Assembly: GCA_033964015.1 (NCBI GenBank)
Contig: CM066919.1
Location: forward strand, 29,293,459 to 29,357,458
Direction of reading: 5' to 3'
Length of the DNA: 64,000 bases
Source: Scolanthus callimorphus
Taxonomy: Eukaryota > Cnidaria > Anthozoa > Actiniaria > Edwardsiidae
Part shown: one piece after another, positions 20,216-31,982 of the stretch
Layout: the number at the start of each line of letters is the position of its first letter
Numbering within the stretch: position 1 is the first letter of the stretch
Notes under the pieces: generated by a model
What the model saw: only the letters and a program-made list of their open reading frames with translations
What the model was told of the DNA's origin: nothing
Databases searched by the model: none
Translations under genes and position numbers: made by a program

Positions 20216-20720
20216 ATGTTCGATTCTGCGGAATGGTGTTTTGAGTCCGATGACTCGAGTATAATTCATTCCTGGAGTGGTTCAGTTAAGTATAAACGAG
20301 AATGCTGACTACCATGAAGTGGAGTCCGATGTCGACGGAAGCGACAGCCAGGAAGTCTCCGAAGAAACTCCAAACGAAGAAGAGTTTGTGTCATACGCGG
20401 ACGAACTGCTTGCCGATCCAGAATGGCTTTAGGAATATAACCGGCAAAGAGGATTGGAGCTTGAGCTAGAGCAGCAACTGCAGAAAAGAATTGATGGCGA
20501 AATTCTACTCGAAACCTGGTTACCTCTACCGAAAAGAAATTGACTGAAATGTATTTCACGTTATATTTTGTATCTTATATTACTAGGTGTAAATGTGAAA
20601 ACTGTCGAGTTGAGCTCTTACAAAACGTTATGAAGCGAAATGCTGTACTGAAGTGAATGGATGCATTGAACTGCGAACCGGAAATGTTTTGGCACAGCCA
20701 CAGGTTCCCCAAGCTCCGTA
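20216..20720 (+). pseudogene. P2X7-C-terminus-like gene fragment (left copy)
   Basis: Reads MFDSAEWCFESDD, then after a frame change an acidic segment with EEFVSYADELLADPEWL, a stop, and a Glu/Leu-rich helix. After a possible short intron (acceptor TTACTAG at about 20585) comes CKCENCRVELL followed in another frame by a Cys-Cys block (KCCTEVNGCIEL). This order of an acidic YADE segment and a CxCxNC zinc-type motif matches the cytoplasmic P2X7-C-terminus-like proteins that are very common in cnidarian genomes. Broken by at least two frame changes and a stop. Confidence 0.55.
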
Positions 20721-21921
20721 ATGTTTGTTATTGACTTCACTTATATGAACCTGTGCTTCGCTAGCGACTGCGGTGAGTCATCACATATCCCTTCTGTAAG
20801 AGAAATAATAGTACAATAATAAACTTTCATTCAATCATCCTGTACATTCGATGAATTTGAGTTTTGAGTCCGTTTTTAGCGATTTCTGTTCCACCCCTCT
20901 CCTCTATATAATGTCTTTCAAAGGTTGGAGACCACCACCCGAGCGAAAACACCCATAAACTCGAAAGAAACGCTCGAATCCGCTCAAAATCGCCACTCAG
21001 CGATAGTGAAAGGATAGAACTATTCATCTCAGCCAATCGACGGTGCAAAACTTACGGTCCATGTAAGTGAAGTCAATCTAGAGAAATCGTGTCCGCACTC
21101 ACTCCGCTTAGCCCTGAAGCTGTGCCGCCAAAAGAAGTTCGCAAACCTGAAGAGAAGGTGGAAATCTGGACCGTGGGCGTGAGCGAGGGACAAAGCCGCC
21201 ATCGCCGCCATGTTGAAAATCTCCCACAGAAACTAAAAAAAGAACTCAGTTTGCGCAGCCGAAAGCACCAAAGACATTGAAACCTAAATGGTTCTCATAC
21301 AGATTACATAAAGGAATGTGCAGGGATAATTCTAACTTGAAAGATTTGAGCTGAGAAAAATTTTCATTCAAGTTTCAACAAGGCCTACACACTACCTTGC
21401 TTCCCTCGGAGCACGCGCTAAGTCATGCTAAGTCGAAATGACACATTTACAAAACAAAGTCCGTGAAAGTCATGAATAATATTCTCTAAGTATAAATCCT
21501 GACGACTCTATCGCAAAACGAATGACAATCCCGCAGAGAAGGAGGAAATCCCTCCACTGGGCATGTTTTTGTTGGAAAAGATTCACTTTGGGCTAGCTTC
21601 TAATTCAAGCTATTTTTTAAGCGAGGGATAAAGCCGAATTTGAGAGACGGACACACGCGTGATTTTGTCGCACCAATCAGGGAGACCACTGCAAAAAAAA
21701 AAAAATTTTGGTCTCACTTCATTTATTTCGGCATGGTGGGACGGGGTACTCATGCTGATGGGAGGTTATTAGTAATGTAAATTCAGCAGTTTATGGAAGG
21801 GGTTTCCATATGGCCATTGTGATTTTTTTCCCGTTTTTTTTTTAACAGAGAACACTTTAAGTTAAATAAATTTCCCCCGTACACTCCGTGAATTTTTCAC
21901 GGGAATCAGCTAGTATCAAAC

Positions 21922-23173
21922 CACAGGTGACCCAGGACAATTGTTTGTGTACTACAACATCGAAGTATTGACTGTAATATAGGGTTTATATGGGGATTGT
22001 GTTAAGAGATGTTTGGACCTGGAATTTTTTAGGAAATTATCAATAAAAGTTACTGAAACTTACCATGTTGTTAGTTGTGGTTGTCCTTGATGCTCATGTG
22101 AAGTTTCACGGATTTATCTTCAATTCGCCCCCCATACAGAGAGAAAGACAAGGTGGGAGGCTGAAGCCAAAAATCGGCTCGATCGACCGATCGGCAGAAC
22201 GCACTTCGAGACGGATTTTTTCACAAAATTCGAATTCCACAACCAAACAAACACACCACGATCGTAGATATACATGTTACCGACGCAGCAAAATCAATAA
22301 ATATCCTGCAGTTACGTACGCGAAGGAAGCAGACCCCGTTAAACTCGCACGACCCCCTTTTTAACGGTCGTTAAAAATCCGCGGGACGCACAGCTTGGCT
22401 AACCAAAATGGCGGCCGTCAAACAACCAAAATGGCGGCCGTTACCAAAAACCCCTCAAGGGGGAGGGGGACCTAGCGCAAACTCATGCAAATCAGATTGT
22501 GCGACTTCAAAATAAATCCATTACCTCCCGAACAAAGGGATTTAATTTTTTTTTACGGAGAAGGATGGATTTGTAGCAAATTTGGCCTAGGGAGCAGCCC
22601 GCTCTGCGAGTTTGCGCTAGGTCCCCCTCCCCCTTGAGGAGTTTTTGGTAACGGCCGCCATTTTGGTTGTTTGACGGCCGCCATTTTGGTTAGCCAAGCT
22701 GTGCGTCCCGCGGATTTTTAACGACCGTTAAAAAGGGGGTCGTGCGAGTTTAACGGGGTCTGCTTCCTTCGCGTACGTAACTGCAGGATATTTATTGATT
22801 TTGCTGCGTCGGTAATAACATGTATATCTACGATCGTGGTGTGTTTGTTTGGTTGTGGAATTCGAATTTTGTGAAAAAATCCGTCTCGAAGTGCGTTCTG
22901 CCGATCGGTCGATCGAGCCGATTTTTGGCTTCAGCCTCCCACCTTGTCTTTCTCTCTGTATGGGGGGCGAATTGAAGATGAATCCGTGAAACTTCACATG
23001 AGCATCAAGGACAACCACAACTAACAACATGGTAAGTTTCAGTAACTTTTATTGATAATTTCCTAAAAAATTCCAGGTCCAAACATCTCTTAACACAATC
23101 CCCATATAAACCCTATATTACAGTCAATACTTCGATGTTGTAGTACACAAACAATTGTCCTGGGTCACCTGTG
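21922..23173. repeat. Near-perfect 1.25-kb palindrome
   Basis: Left arm 21922-22484 and right arm 22608-23173 are reverse complements over about 565 bp, with one 3-bp indel (near 22277 / 22813) and about one substitution seen. They are separated by a 123-bp spacer. Each arm has two AAAATGGCGGCCG motifs near the centre. Reading outward, each has a CAACATG followed directly by GTAAGTTTCAG, a strong 5' splice site. The high arm identity implies recent origin or gene conversion. Confidence 0.95.
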
Positions 23174-23199
23174 ATCAAACATTACGGTATGTTAAATAA

Positions 23200-23388
23200 T
23201 TATTTTAAACTCCCACGGAGCTTGGGGAACCTGTGGTTTTGGCAGATGTAGAAACACCGCCAAATTGCATAACATTGCATCCTAGGTTCAGGCCGAACTG
23301 CTTCTCTGAAACAGCATGCAGCAAAGATAGGACAAGGGACAAAAGCGATATAAACACATTTACCGGGGCATGTTAAACATAAAAACAA
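23200..23388 (-). pseudogene. P2X7-C-terminus-like fragment (right, inverted copy)
   Basis: Minus-strand sequence with AACCFREAVRPEPRMQC and the shared nucleotide string CCACAGGTTCCCCAAGCTCCG (first 20 bases considered) corresponds to plus-strand sequence near 20697. Flanking segments also match inverted (19890-20115 versus 23400-23580, for example GTGCATATCACCCCTGAT). The two therefore appear to be inverted copies of one locus around the palindrome. Confidence 0.45.
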
Positions 23389-23580
23389 TGGCCTAAGGCG
23401 ACGTCATCATTACTCGCCCCATGACTACCCGAATGCCGTATTTTTCAGCACTTCAAACTCTCGTAAAAATTGTGGGTTTATCCGATAAACGTTATTGATG
23501 TGTCATTCGAAAGCTGACGATGTGGTGTTTGGTCAAAATTGTGTCACATCAGGGGTGATATGCACTTTAAAGTTCACAAG

Positions 23581-25370
23581 TTGGTGCGGTTTTCTGAAGC
23601 GACGAATTCTCAGAACAGGTACTCGCAATCTTTGATATCCAGTAGACAGCGGTCAAACTTTGAAGTTACTCTTTGTGGCCCACGTAATGCTCTTTGATAA
23701 CCGTATTGGTATCCTGGCTAAAAATGAAGAGTTCTTCTGACACACAAAATAAGGACTCGGTGCAAAGAACAACCCCAAAAGTCGCGATTGAATATTTTAG
23801 TTTAAATTTTAGTTTAGACTTAGGTAACTCAGAATGTATCTAATGTCATACCTCTCTTGTCCTCTTGATCGGCAATGGTCTTGGAGTATCGTGAAAGATT
23901 AGTTTTACTCTTCCTTACCAAGTTAACACAACATCTCACACATTAGGTCATTCGATCATTAGGTAGAGCGAGAAGACCACGCCCAAAGAAGAACAATGGA
24001 GATAGGTTAACTTTGCTGCGCTTCATCGAAACGAGACAATGTCCGACACGTTAGGTCAATACTTAAGAGTAATTAATTTCAGCGATGACATAACCAGCAG
24101 ATACCGCATGCTAAGAATAACAAAGAAACCAGTGCTCTAAGACACGGTCGAAGAATCACGTTTACCTGTCAGGCAAGTTGTCATTCATATAAAATAAGGT
24201 TATGATATTGGCATGCATAATAAATGAGGGAAGATCTGACAATTTAGCCCTGAAGTAGAGATATATTCTTTAACATTGGTCACGCTTTTTAACAGATAAA
24301 AGCAAATTCAGCGGAGTCGCACACTTTATGGAACATTTGATCAAAGTATTTTAAGGAAATAATCTGAATTGCTAATCATTTTACACATACCAGTTAGTCA
24401 CGCAATGATCCTGACAACACAATATGGAGCTGGCTCATTGAGCTTGAGATATGCATGAAGCGTAAGGGCGTCACGTGCGAACGGCTGAGAGGTGACCTCA
24501 TTCCTTCTTACAAGGACAAATTTGTGGATTAATTTCAAGGCCTTCATTCTAACACAGACATCGGAGGTACAAGCTGAGGTATGTTCATCTCTTATGTTTG
24601 ATACGCCCCTTGGTCAAAGGAATAGAATAATCTTAATTCTCTCTGAGAAAATCCAAATTTAATAATAGGTTCTTTTAGCGTAAGTAGTATACAATAACGG
24701 TTAAAGACGGTTACAAGACTTGCAATAGACTATTCGCCAGTGCCCAATTCAAGTGTGACGATTTTCAAGAGAATCATGTCCAAGAGATATTGAAGAAAAT
24801 AATAATATGTATGACAATTCACTATTGAAAATAATATAAAATAATATATAATAATAATATGAAAATAATATTCTGTAATTCAACTTGCAAACTATAACGT
24901 CAAAGCGATTGTTTCAGCAACATGTTATAAAATACTTCAACTTAGTTTTAGAAAGGAAAAGGAACCTAAATGAGGCAATATTACATGAAATTTAATAGCT
25001 TTTGCTATTTAGATTAAAACTGCCAATTCGCAATCCAATTCCAATCCTAGAAACAAAATTACTCCGAATTTGTACTGGCTATTGGCAGCTAAAACGTTAT
25101 TTGAAAAACGTACCTTAGAAGAATATTTTTCTTATTTCTTATGAACTTGACTATATATGCTACCTAAACTAACCCTAAAATCCTGTCACTGACACTTTAA
25201 ATGTAAGTATTGACGACGTGACCACCCACCAGCCATAGTGATTTTGGGGTAAACTCTAACATATGTTTACATAGAAAAAAAATGATTACTTAAAAAGTTT
25301 AAAATCTACTGGCTTCAATCTAGCATCTTTTAAAAGGTTTGCATGCAAGCAGTAATTCGAGTTTGTCCCA
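23581..25370. other. No gene recognised
   Basis: AT-rich DNA with an AATAATAT-rich patch near 24800-24870. I see no coding, RNA or repeat structure I can support. Confidence 0.5.
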
Positions 25371-25832
25371 TAGAGCGGATTTCACATGACCATCGTGAAA
25401 ACAATTGCAATTGTGCAATCACTAGCCAATCAGAATCGAGAGAAATCATGACTTGCTCTGGCCTATTACTAAGTAATTACACCAATTTTATTATATGGAC
25501 ACGAGTGTTTTACTGGGAAATACGCCACTCGTAGATCTCATATATCAAGGACCTGAGTGACATATTTTCCATATCCTCACTAGTGAGGGTCAAAACAAGA
25601 GTGCACGGAAATCAATTTGGAATAATTTGTTCTGGTTTGTCTTCGCTGCGCTCATTCGTAAAATATTGTTCTTGCCACTCGAAAATAAAACTAATATCTT
25701 CGCGCCACCGTGTAATATCCTCTATGTATTTACTACAAAATTTGATTGGCTGAGAAAAATGAGTAGCCAATGAGAACGCAAAGCAATCGCAATTACATAA
25801 CAAGTCTTGACAGTCATGTGAAATCCGCTCTA
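25371..25832. mobile_element. TA-flanked element of the GAGC...GCTC group (long variant)
   Basis: Ends GAGCGGATTTCACATGAC and inverted GTCATGTGAAATCCGCTC, flanked by TA. Related to the MITEs at 3571 and 3815 but 462 bp long with a different AT-rich interior. Confidence 0.8.
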
Positions 25833-25877
25833 AAGATTCATCAAGCTTAAACAAAGAAAATCACAAGCGTGAAGGAG

Positions 25878-25955
25878 GTCAACCTCGTCCCCAGGGTCTT
25901 CTTGGGAATGGCCCGCCATCTTGAAAATTACCCAGAAGACCCTGGGAACGAGGTT
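25878..25955. repeat. Short hairpin MITE (CAACCTCG...CGAGGTTG)
   Basis: Inverted ends CAACCTCGTCCCCAGGGTCT / CCTGGGAACGAGGTTG around a short spacer. Same family as 9737-9809. Confidence 0.75.
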
Positions 25956-26408
25956 GGAGGTTGAGGTTGGGTTCGAGAGATTATTCCTTCTTTTTCTCGA
26001 CATTAAATAATTCGTGAGAAGCTAAATGAAATACTCGACCACAGTGTTTTCATCAGGATTTTCAGAAAACTTGTAGTGCGTTAACAAAGTCCAGCTTTCT
26101 CGGTGTTTGGAAATCCTGATGAAACCCGCTGTCTCATTATGTATTATATGGTAACCAAGGGGGGAAAAATTGAAAGTTTATATACAATATATAGGGATTC
26201 GTATAATTTCCCTATTAAAGTACTACAGGTATTGAACTTTGAAAGGGATTAAGGGGTATTTCATGACGAGACGAACCAAGGTTAATGCTTAGACGTGGTT
26301 CAAATTAAATCAGAATCAAGCCAAGAGATTTTAAACTTTTGAGTAACTGCATTTTTGGCCATTTTTTGTTGTAAAAATTGCTCGAAATCCTGGTAGCAAA
26401 CCATCCTC

Positions 26409-26429
26409 ATTTTATTCTTGCTAGAACAG
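26409..26429 (+). promoter_or_regulatory. 3' splice site of the 5' UTR intron, long form E
   Basis: CATTTTATTCTTGCTAG with a second AG at 26429, 16-21 bases before the ATG at 26446. Confidence 0.55.
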
Positions 26430-26445
26430 AATCTTAGCCGCCATC

Positions 26446-28605
26446 ATGGTTGCTGTACGAATCCTTCTATGTTCAGTGTTGTCTATACTGATCATAACAC
26501 CATGCTACCAGTCGCTGCCTGCCCGGCAGGAAAAACCAGAAGAGACCAAAGAAGATCCCCCGTTGAACAGAAACAAGCGAGCGGTTGGTATTCTAGGACT
26601 CCTGGGGATAGTTGTGACTGTAGGGTCGACTATTCAAGGAACCATTTGCACATATACGTCGTGGTGTGGCCATGACCCACTGCCAGCAATGCTAGATGAC
26701 ATCCTAGACCAGTTGAATGAAATTGAGAGCAGCATATCGTCGCTCCAGTCGGATGTGGCAGACATCTGGCAAGAAGACCAGCGTGATTGGTACTTTGATC
26801 AAATCGAATATGTGGCCCATCTTTATAAGGAAATTTTGAAAGCCACAAAGGAACACGCCGAGGCAGGGGACAAGAAAAGCAAGACAAGTCAGGCAAGTAA
26901 GCCAACGTTGCTCCAAACATTACAATTGCAGCGCTTCATAGACGAAGCTTTGGGAGAAAATGGGAAAGACAAAAACGTCGTGGAAGCCCTCTTTAACATT
27001 CCCAGACTCGTAAAAGAAAAAGGACTAATTGAACACTACCTGAAAAGCCAAAAAGATAAAAATCCAACCAACACAAGGGAAGCCATTAAAAAGACGTGGG
27101 AATTTGTTCGAAACATTTTTAAGATTCAAACTGACGGCTATGGTTTGGTCTTGCTTGCATATGCGTACAAATACAAGGCTGAGACAGATGAAGTAGACGG
27201 GATAAAAATTAAGATCGCGGAATGTACAACAAAAGAAGAAAAATACAACAACTTTTTGAAAAGAAACGAAGGGAAAACAAAGAGTTACAACTTTGACGGC
27301 ATTCGTACGAAATTCGAGAGATACGCCAGGAACAAGCCCACATGCGACAAAAAGAGAAGGCAGAGTGTGAGGTTGTCCAAATACGCAGACGCATACAAGA
27401 ATGCTGTGTCTGAGATCTGCTCCCTTTGGAAGTCTACTACCGATGCTACCTTTCAAAAGCACTGCTTAGAGCAGACGAATCAACCACACCTTGAAGATAG
27501 GCGAAAACCACAGAGAGACTACATCTTTACTATCATCGAGCTCTTCCAGTTCCCTGCCCTACAAGTAGAAGTGAAATGCGAGACCAAAGAAACCAGGGGA
27601 TTGGCCTTCGCTGCAATGGGTGATCATTCCAACGAGTTCTGGGGATTCAGTTACGCAGAGAAGCAAGTAAGAAAGATCGATAAAGAAAGCAGAGAGGTAA
27701 CAAATTACCAACTCCCAGATGTCTGCACTAACATTCAGGGTGGAAGCTACCCTTGCCACCCTGTAGATATATCCGTGGGTGGAAGCACAAATGCAGATTT
27801 TCGCATTGCCGTGGCAACTGAAAACCAATATTTACTTGTTTATAAGCTGCAAAATGGTCAGTTAGAGGAAGTGTGCAAGAAGTATTTGAACGATAACAAT
27901 CAAATTCACACAAAGGGACGTGCAACATCAGTGATGGTCTGTGGTGATTATTTTGGCACCGTTTACGTAAAGGGCATGATTGACTTCTTCAATCTAGACT
28001 GCAGCGATGTGAAAAACCCAGTGAAGACATGGAACCTATACGGGAAAGGTCTGCACGATAAGGTCCGGTGCTCTAACGATGGTACTAAAGTACTAGTTGA
28101 ATCAAGCGGAGTGGTAACAAGGGATGATTTTTTTGGAACTGCGGCGATCGATGTAGAAAAAACTACAGAAACTGGCAACCTAGATCTTACCCAAACTGAG
28201 ACAGTTAAGAGTGAAGCAGACGTAGTCGTAGTGAAGAACGCTCTTCCTTGGAAAGACAATACGGATCGTTTTCCACACTTGGCTGGGCTTGGGTTCGACA
28301 GCAAGGGAAATTTCCTCATTTCATCTAGTCCCATCGGATCAACCAATACCGGAGAAACTGGTGACACTGTTGGGGGCATCTACCAGCGTCTAGCAGACGG
28401 TAACCTCCGCATTATTCGCGAAGATCCAAAGGATAGATACGTCAAGTATGGCGATCTTGCCGTTGATGAAACTGGATTGGTATACGTCGAACAGGAACTC
28501 TGGAAAAATGAGCAGGGGAACATATGGGAAGACAAGTGCATCCACAAGTATGACCCGGAGTTGGACTTTGACACAGTCAAGTTAGACTGGACCGAAAAAC
28601 AGTGA
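26446..28605 (+). CDS. Secreted helical-domain/beta-propeller protein, long form E
   Basis: A 719-residue intact frame, the longest family member. Signal peptide 1-23 (MVAVRI start as in A), RNKR at 42-45, hydrophobic AVGILGLLGIVVTVGS segment, helical domain (WYFDQIEY, LQRFIDEALGENGKDKNV, DRRKPQRDYIF), a Lys/Cys-rich insert as in gene A, then the six-blade propeller-like region ending CIHKYDPELDFDTV. It has a Lys/Ser/Ala-rich loop (about residues 128-150) longer than in A or C. No tandem array lies upstream and no short-form partner is seen downstream through 32 kb. Closest to A by its insert and N-terminus. Function unknown. Confidence 0.85.
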   Translation: MVAVRILLCSVLSILIITPCYQSLPARQEKPEETKEDPPLNRNKRAVGILGLLGIVVTVGSTIQGTICTYTSWCGHDPLPAMLDDILDQLNEIESSISSLQSDVADIWQEDQRDWYFDQIEYVAHLYKEILKATKEHAEAGDKKSKTSQASKPTLLQTLQLQRFIDEALGENGKDKNVVEALFNIPRLVKEKGLIEHYLKSQKDKNPTNTREAIKKTWEFVRNIFKIQTDGYGLVLLAYAYKYKAETDEVDGIKIKIAECTTKEEKYNNFLKRNEGKTKSYNFDGIRTKFERYARNKPTCDKKRRQSVRLSKYADAYKNAVSEICSLWKSTTDATFQKHCLEQTNQPHLEDRRKPQRDYIFTIIELFQFPALQVEVKCETKETRGLAFAAMGDHSNEFWGFSYAEKQVRKIDKESREVTNYQLPDVCTNIQGGSYPCHPVDISVGGSTNADFRIAVATENQYLLVYKLQNGQLEEVCKKYLNDNNQIHTKGRATSVMVCGDYFGTVYVKGMIDFFNLDCSDVKNPVKTWNLYGKGLHDKVRCSNDGTKVLVESSGVVTRDDFFGTAAIDVEKTTETGNLDLTQTETVKSEADVVVVKNALPWKDNTDRFPHLAGLGFDSKGNFLISSSPIGSTNTGETGDTVGGIYQRLADGNLRIIREDPKDRYVKYGDLAVDETGLVYVEQELWKNEQGNIWEDKCIHKYDPELDFDTVKLDWTEKQ

Positions 28606-28699
28606 TCGAATGTACTCATCGCGAACAAATATTGAAAAAGATGAAATCGCAACGGATTCGAAGGTGCTAGAACCTCATTACAATAGGCCTCATTCTCTT

Positions 28700-28850
28700 T
28701 GGCGTAATGTTTTCCAATTTCAGATCACGAGACATTAATTCATTTGAATAATCTTTCTTTCTTTGGGGTGCTTTCATATTCATATCCTTCGGTGCGTAGC
28801 AGGAAAAGAAAGAAAGGATACTCAAGGGAATGTCACGGGAAAACATCACG
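28700..28850. mobile_element. Hairpin MITE (GTAATGTTTTCC type)
   Basis: Inverted ends around GTAATGTTTTCC(AATTTCAGATCACG) and CGGGAAAACATCACG. A related copy lies at 36335-36470. The rest of 28606-29390 shows nothing recognisable. Confidence 0.6.
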
Positions 28851-29393
28851 TCAAGGTGAAAGAGGTCTCTTCAGCTCTTTTTCCCCGAGGGAATAACCAA
28901 ATCAAAGCTATGCAATTGGTTATTCGTGAATATAGAGTTCCATAGAAAACTACAATCTCCAGATTATATCGAAAAGTTGATTTACTAGCATTTTAAGAAA
29001 ATATCCGGCTTTAACTGTTTACGATTTTACATGATAGCCTATAACCACATTGATAAGTATATTTGATTCGATTACTAATCTTATTTAAATATCAGATTAA
29101 CTTAATGACCAATCAGTAATCACGGCTGGAGCTTCCTTATTAAAGCTGAACGTCATTACCATTATGTCGATATGACTCATATGAATGTAGAGGTAGAAAC
29201 ATGACAGATTTACTATTATTCCATTGTTTGCCCTCCAGTACAACCATTTGAGGGACGGACTGCAAAGGGCCTATCTATTGAAATGCCATTGCACTGCACG
29301 CGTTCACCCCAACATTCTTGCTCTCAAAGTACCAATTTGAAAATCAAAATCACAATTCAAAATCTCCAGTCCAAAAATAGTCTTCTACTCCTA

Positions 29394-29905
29394 TGCATAT
29401 GGCTAGTCCTAGTGGAGTAGATGGAGGATCCTGTTGATGGGCTCCCTGTGCATATGGCTAGGCCTAGTGGAGTAGATGAAGGCTCCTGTTGATGGGCTCC
29501 CTGTGTGTATGGCTAGACGTACTGGAGTAGATGGAGGCATCTGTTGATGGGCTCCCTGTGTATATGGCTAGACCTAGTGGAGTAGATGGAGGCTCCAGTT
29601 GATGGGCTCCCTGTGTATATGGCTAGACCTAGTGGAGTAGATGGAGGCTCCAGTTGATGGGCTCCTGTGCATATGGCTAGACGTAGTGGAGTAGATGGAG
29701 CCATCTCATGGCTAGACCCGGTGGAGTAGATGGAGGCTGCTGTTGATGGGCGCCCTGTGCATATGGCTAGACCTAGTGGAGTAGATGGAGACTCCTGTTG
29801 ATGGGCTCCCTGTGATATATGGCTAGACCCAGAGGTCTGTTGATGGGCTCCTGTGTATATGGCTAGACCTAGTGGAGTTGATGGAGCATCTGTTGATGGG
29901 CTCCG
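29394..29905. repeat. 55-bp minisatellite
   Basis: About nine diverged copies of a 55-bp unit (TATGGCTAGACCTAGTGGAG then TAGATGGAGGCTCCTGTTGA). A single diverged relative appears at 56395-56440. Confidence 0.9.
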
Positions 29906-31017
29906 GGTGCGGTGTGACCTCAGCAAAATTTAATGGCCGAGTTGAGTTGAATGCAAAATAATTTCCCCTGAATAGAGGCAATGACTCGCTACAAGGCATT
30001 TTCAATATGTTCTTCAAGGAGGAGACTACTTGTCGGCCACATTCCATGACCTGACACGGTCTGGCAGATTTTGAAATGCATATCAACAATAAGCTGTCGT
30101 TTTTGTCTAATGCCTATAAGGGGACTGGGGCGAGCAGCGGGGGTTCCCTGTGGATGCTCAAAATAGATCTGACCTGGTTACTAAGCTAGATCCAAGGTTG
30201 CATCGAAAAATGAGTTACTAAAATTTCTGGAAGTGCTCGCTCAACGTTCAGTGTTTTCTGGCAAATGTCGCCGAAATTATTATCAAAAGGGGATCGACCC
30301 ATCTACTTCCAGGTAAGGGTGCATTCTTTTTAACCAAACCGGTTTAGGATTTGGGTATCCGGGATCGATCCAAACAATCCAGCTTGAGGGTTGGATCGTT
30401 CAGATTGCAAACTTAGATTGGTAAAACGCAAAATCTGATTTTAGATTGAAGAATCCAGATTCAGATTTTGTAAAAAGGAAAACTACCTAAGGTAAATACT
30501 TCCAAATTTGGCTTTGGTCGTGAGCGTTTCAAAAATGACAGGTATGTTCAGGTTAAGTTTTTGATATGCATATTACTTGAGATGAGCTCCACAACATATT
30601 TTATTTATCCATTTATTAGGTTTTGCTAATAAAATAAAAATAAGTTACAATTTGTTTAGATATGAATTTCTAAAAAATAAAATGAAATTTAATGATTTTT
30701 GCGTTCTTACAGTACAATTGCCACGCCTGATAGCTTAGCTATTAACAATTATTACAACATATCATTGTTCATTAAGCAGTCTACAAAACATCGGCCCCAC
30801 CCCTCTCCCCACCCACCCTGTTGAGGACCTCTGAATTCCGCAGAGGGAGGGGGGGGGGGGTTAATTATCAGGGTGCATCATTGGAAATCAGGTCTCAGAA
30901 ACAGCTATAGACTTGAAACCCTTTTGTAATGTTGGCACTTGTAAGACATGACCGGACTGGAGAAAGTCTAAGATTCAGATTACCAATGATGCACTTGGGA
31001 GGGCGAAATCGCCTATT
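29906..31017. other. No gene recognised
   Basis: Contains a G-run at about 30850-30861 and AT-rich patches. Nothing else supported. Confidence 0.45.
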
Positions 31018-31580
31018 CCAGGGTGGGTAGGGAGAGCAAAACATTTCCAGGGTGGATAGGGAGAGCAAAACATTTCCAGGGTGGGTAGGGAGAGCAAAAC
31101 ATTTCCAGGGTGGGTAGGGAGAGCAAGACATTTCCAGGGAGGGTAGGGAGAGCAATACATTTCCAGGGTGGGTAGGGAGAGCAAAACATTTCCAGGGTGG
31201 GTAGGGAGAGCAAAACATTTCCAGGGTGGGTAGGGAGAGCAAAACATTTCCAGGGTGGGTAGAGAGAGCAAAACATTTCCAGGGTGGGTAGTTAGAGCAA
31301 GACATTCCCAGGGTGGGTAGTTAGAGCAAGACATTTCCAGGGTGGGCAGGGAGAGCAATACATTTCCAGGGTGGGTAGGGAGAGCAAAACATTTCCAGGG
31401 TGGGTAGGGAGAGCAAAACATTTCCAGGGTGGGTAGGGAGAGCAAGACATTTCCAGGGTAGGTAGGGAGAGCAAGACATTTCCAGGGTGGGTAGGGAGAG
31501 CAAGACATTTCCAGGGTGGGTAGGGAGAGCAAAACATTTCCAGGGTGGGTAGGGAAAGCAAAACATTTCCAGGGTGGGTA
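31018..31580. repeat. 29-bp minisatellite
   Basis: About 19 copies of a 29-bp unit CCAGGGTGGGTAGGGAGAGC(AAAACATTT). Long Pro/Cys/Leu open frames in it are by-products of a stop-free repeat. Confidence 0.95.
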
Positions 31581-31652
31581 ACTGGGACTGGGGTCCTGAA
31601 CAGGGGGTGCAGATTCTGTGACGTCCATTCTGAACTAACTAACCTCATTGCC

Positions 31653-31982
31653 AGTATCACAGCGGTACCTGGGTACTCTGTAGCAGTATGTCACGAGCTG
31701 AGCCCACAGTATCACAGCGGTACCTGGGTACTCTGTAGCAGTATGTCACGAGCTGAGCCCACAGTATCACAGCGGTACCTGGGTACTCTGTAGCAGTATG
31801 TCACGAGCTGAGCCCACAGTATCACAGCGGTACCTGGGTACTCTGTAGCAGTATGTCACGAGCTGAGCCCACAGTATCACAGCGGTACCTGGGTACTCTG
31901 TAGCAGCATGTCACGAGCTGAGCCCACAGTATCACAGCGGTACCTGGGTACTCTGTAGCAGCATGTCACGAGCTGAGCCTGT
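31653..31982. repeat. 55-bp minisatellite, 6 copies
   Basis: Six almost identical 55-bp units starting AGTATCACAGCGGTACCTGG at 31653, 31708, 31763, 31818, 31873 and 31928. Unrelated to the 55-bp array at 29394. Confidence 0.95.

Noticed and set aside
22065..23030. Matching 99-100 residue frames on opposite strands
   Set aside because: They are the two arms of the palindrome read antisense to the likely first exon. Conservation is DNA identity of the arms.
26630..28652. Several 60-145 residue minus-strand frames
   Set aside because: Antisense shadows of long form E.
30895..31660. Long Pro/Cys/Leu-rich minus-strand frames (up to 217 codons)
   Set aside because: Produced by the stop-free 29-bp minisatellite; no start context or domain.
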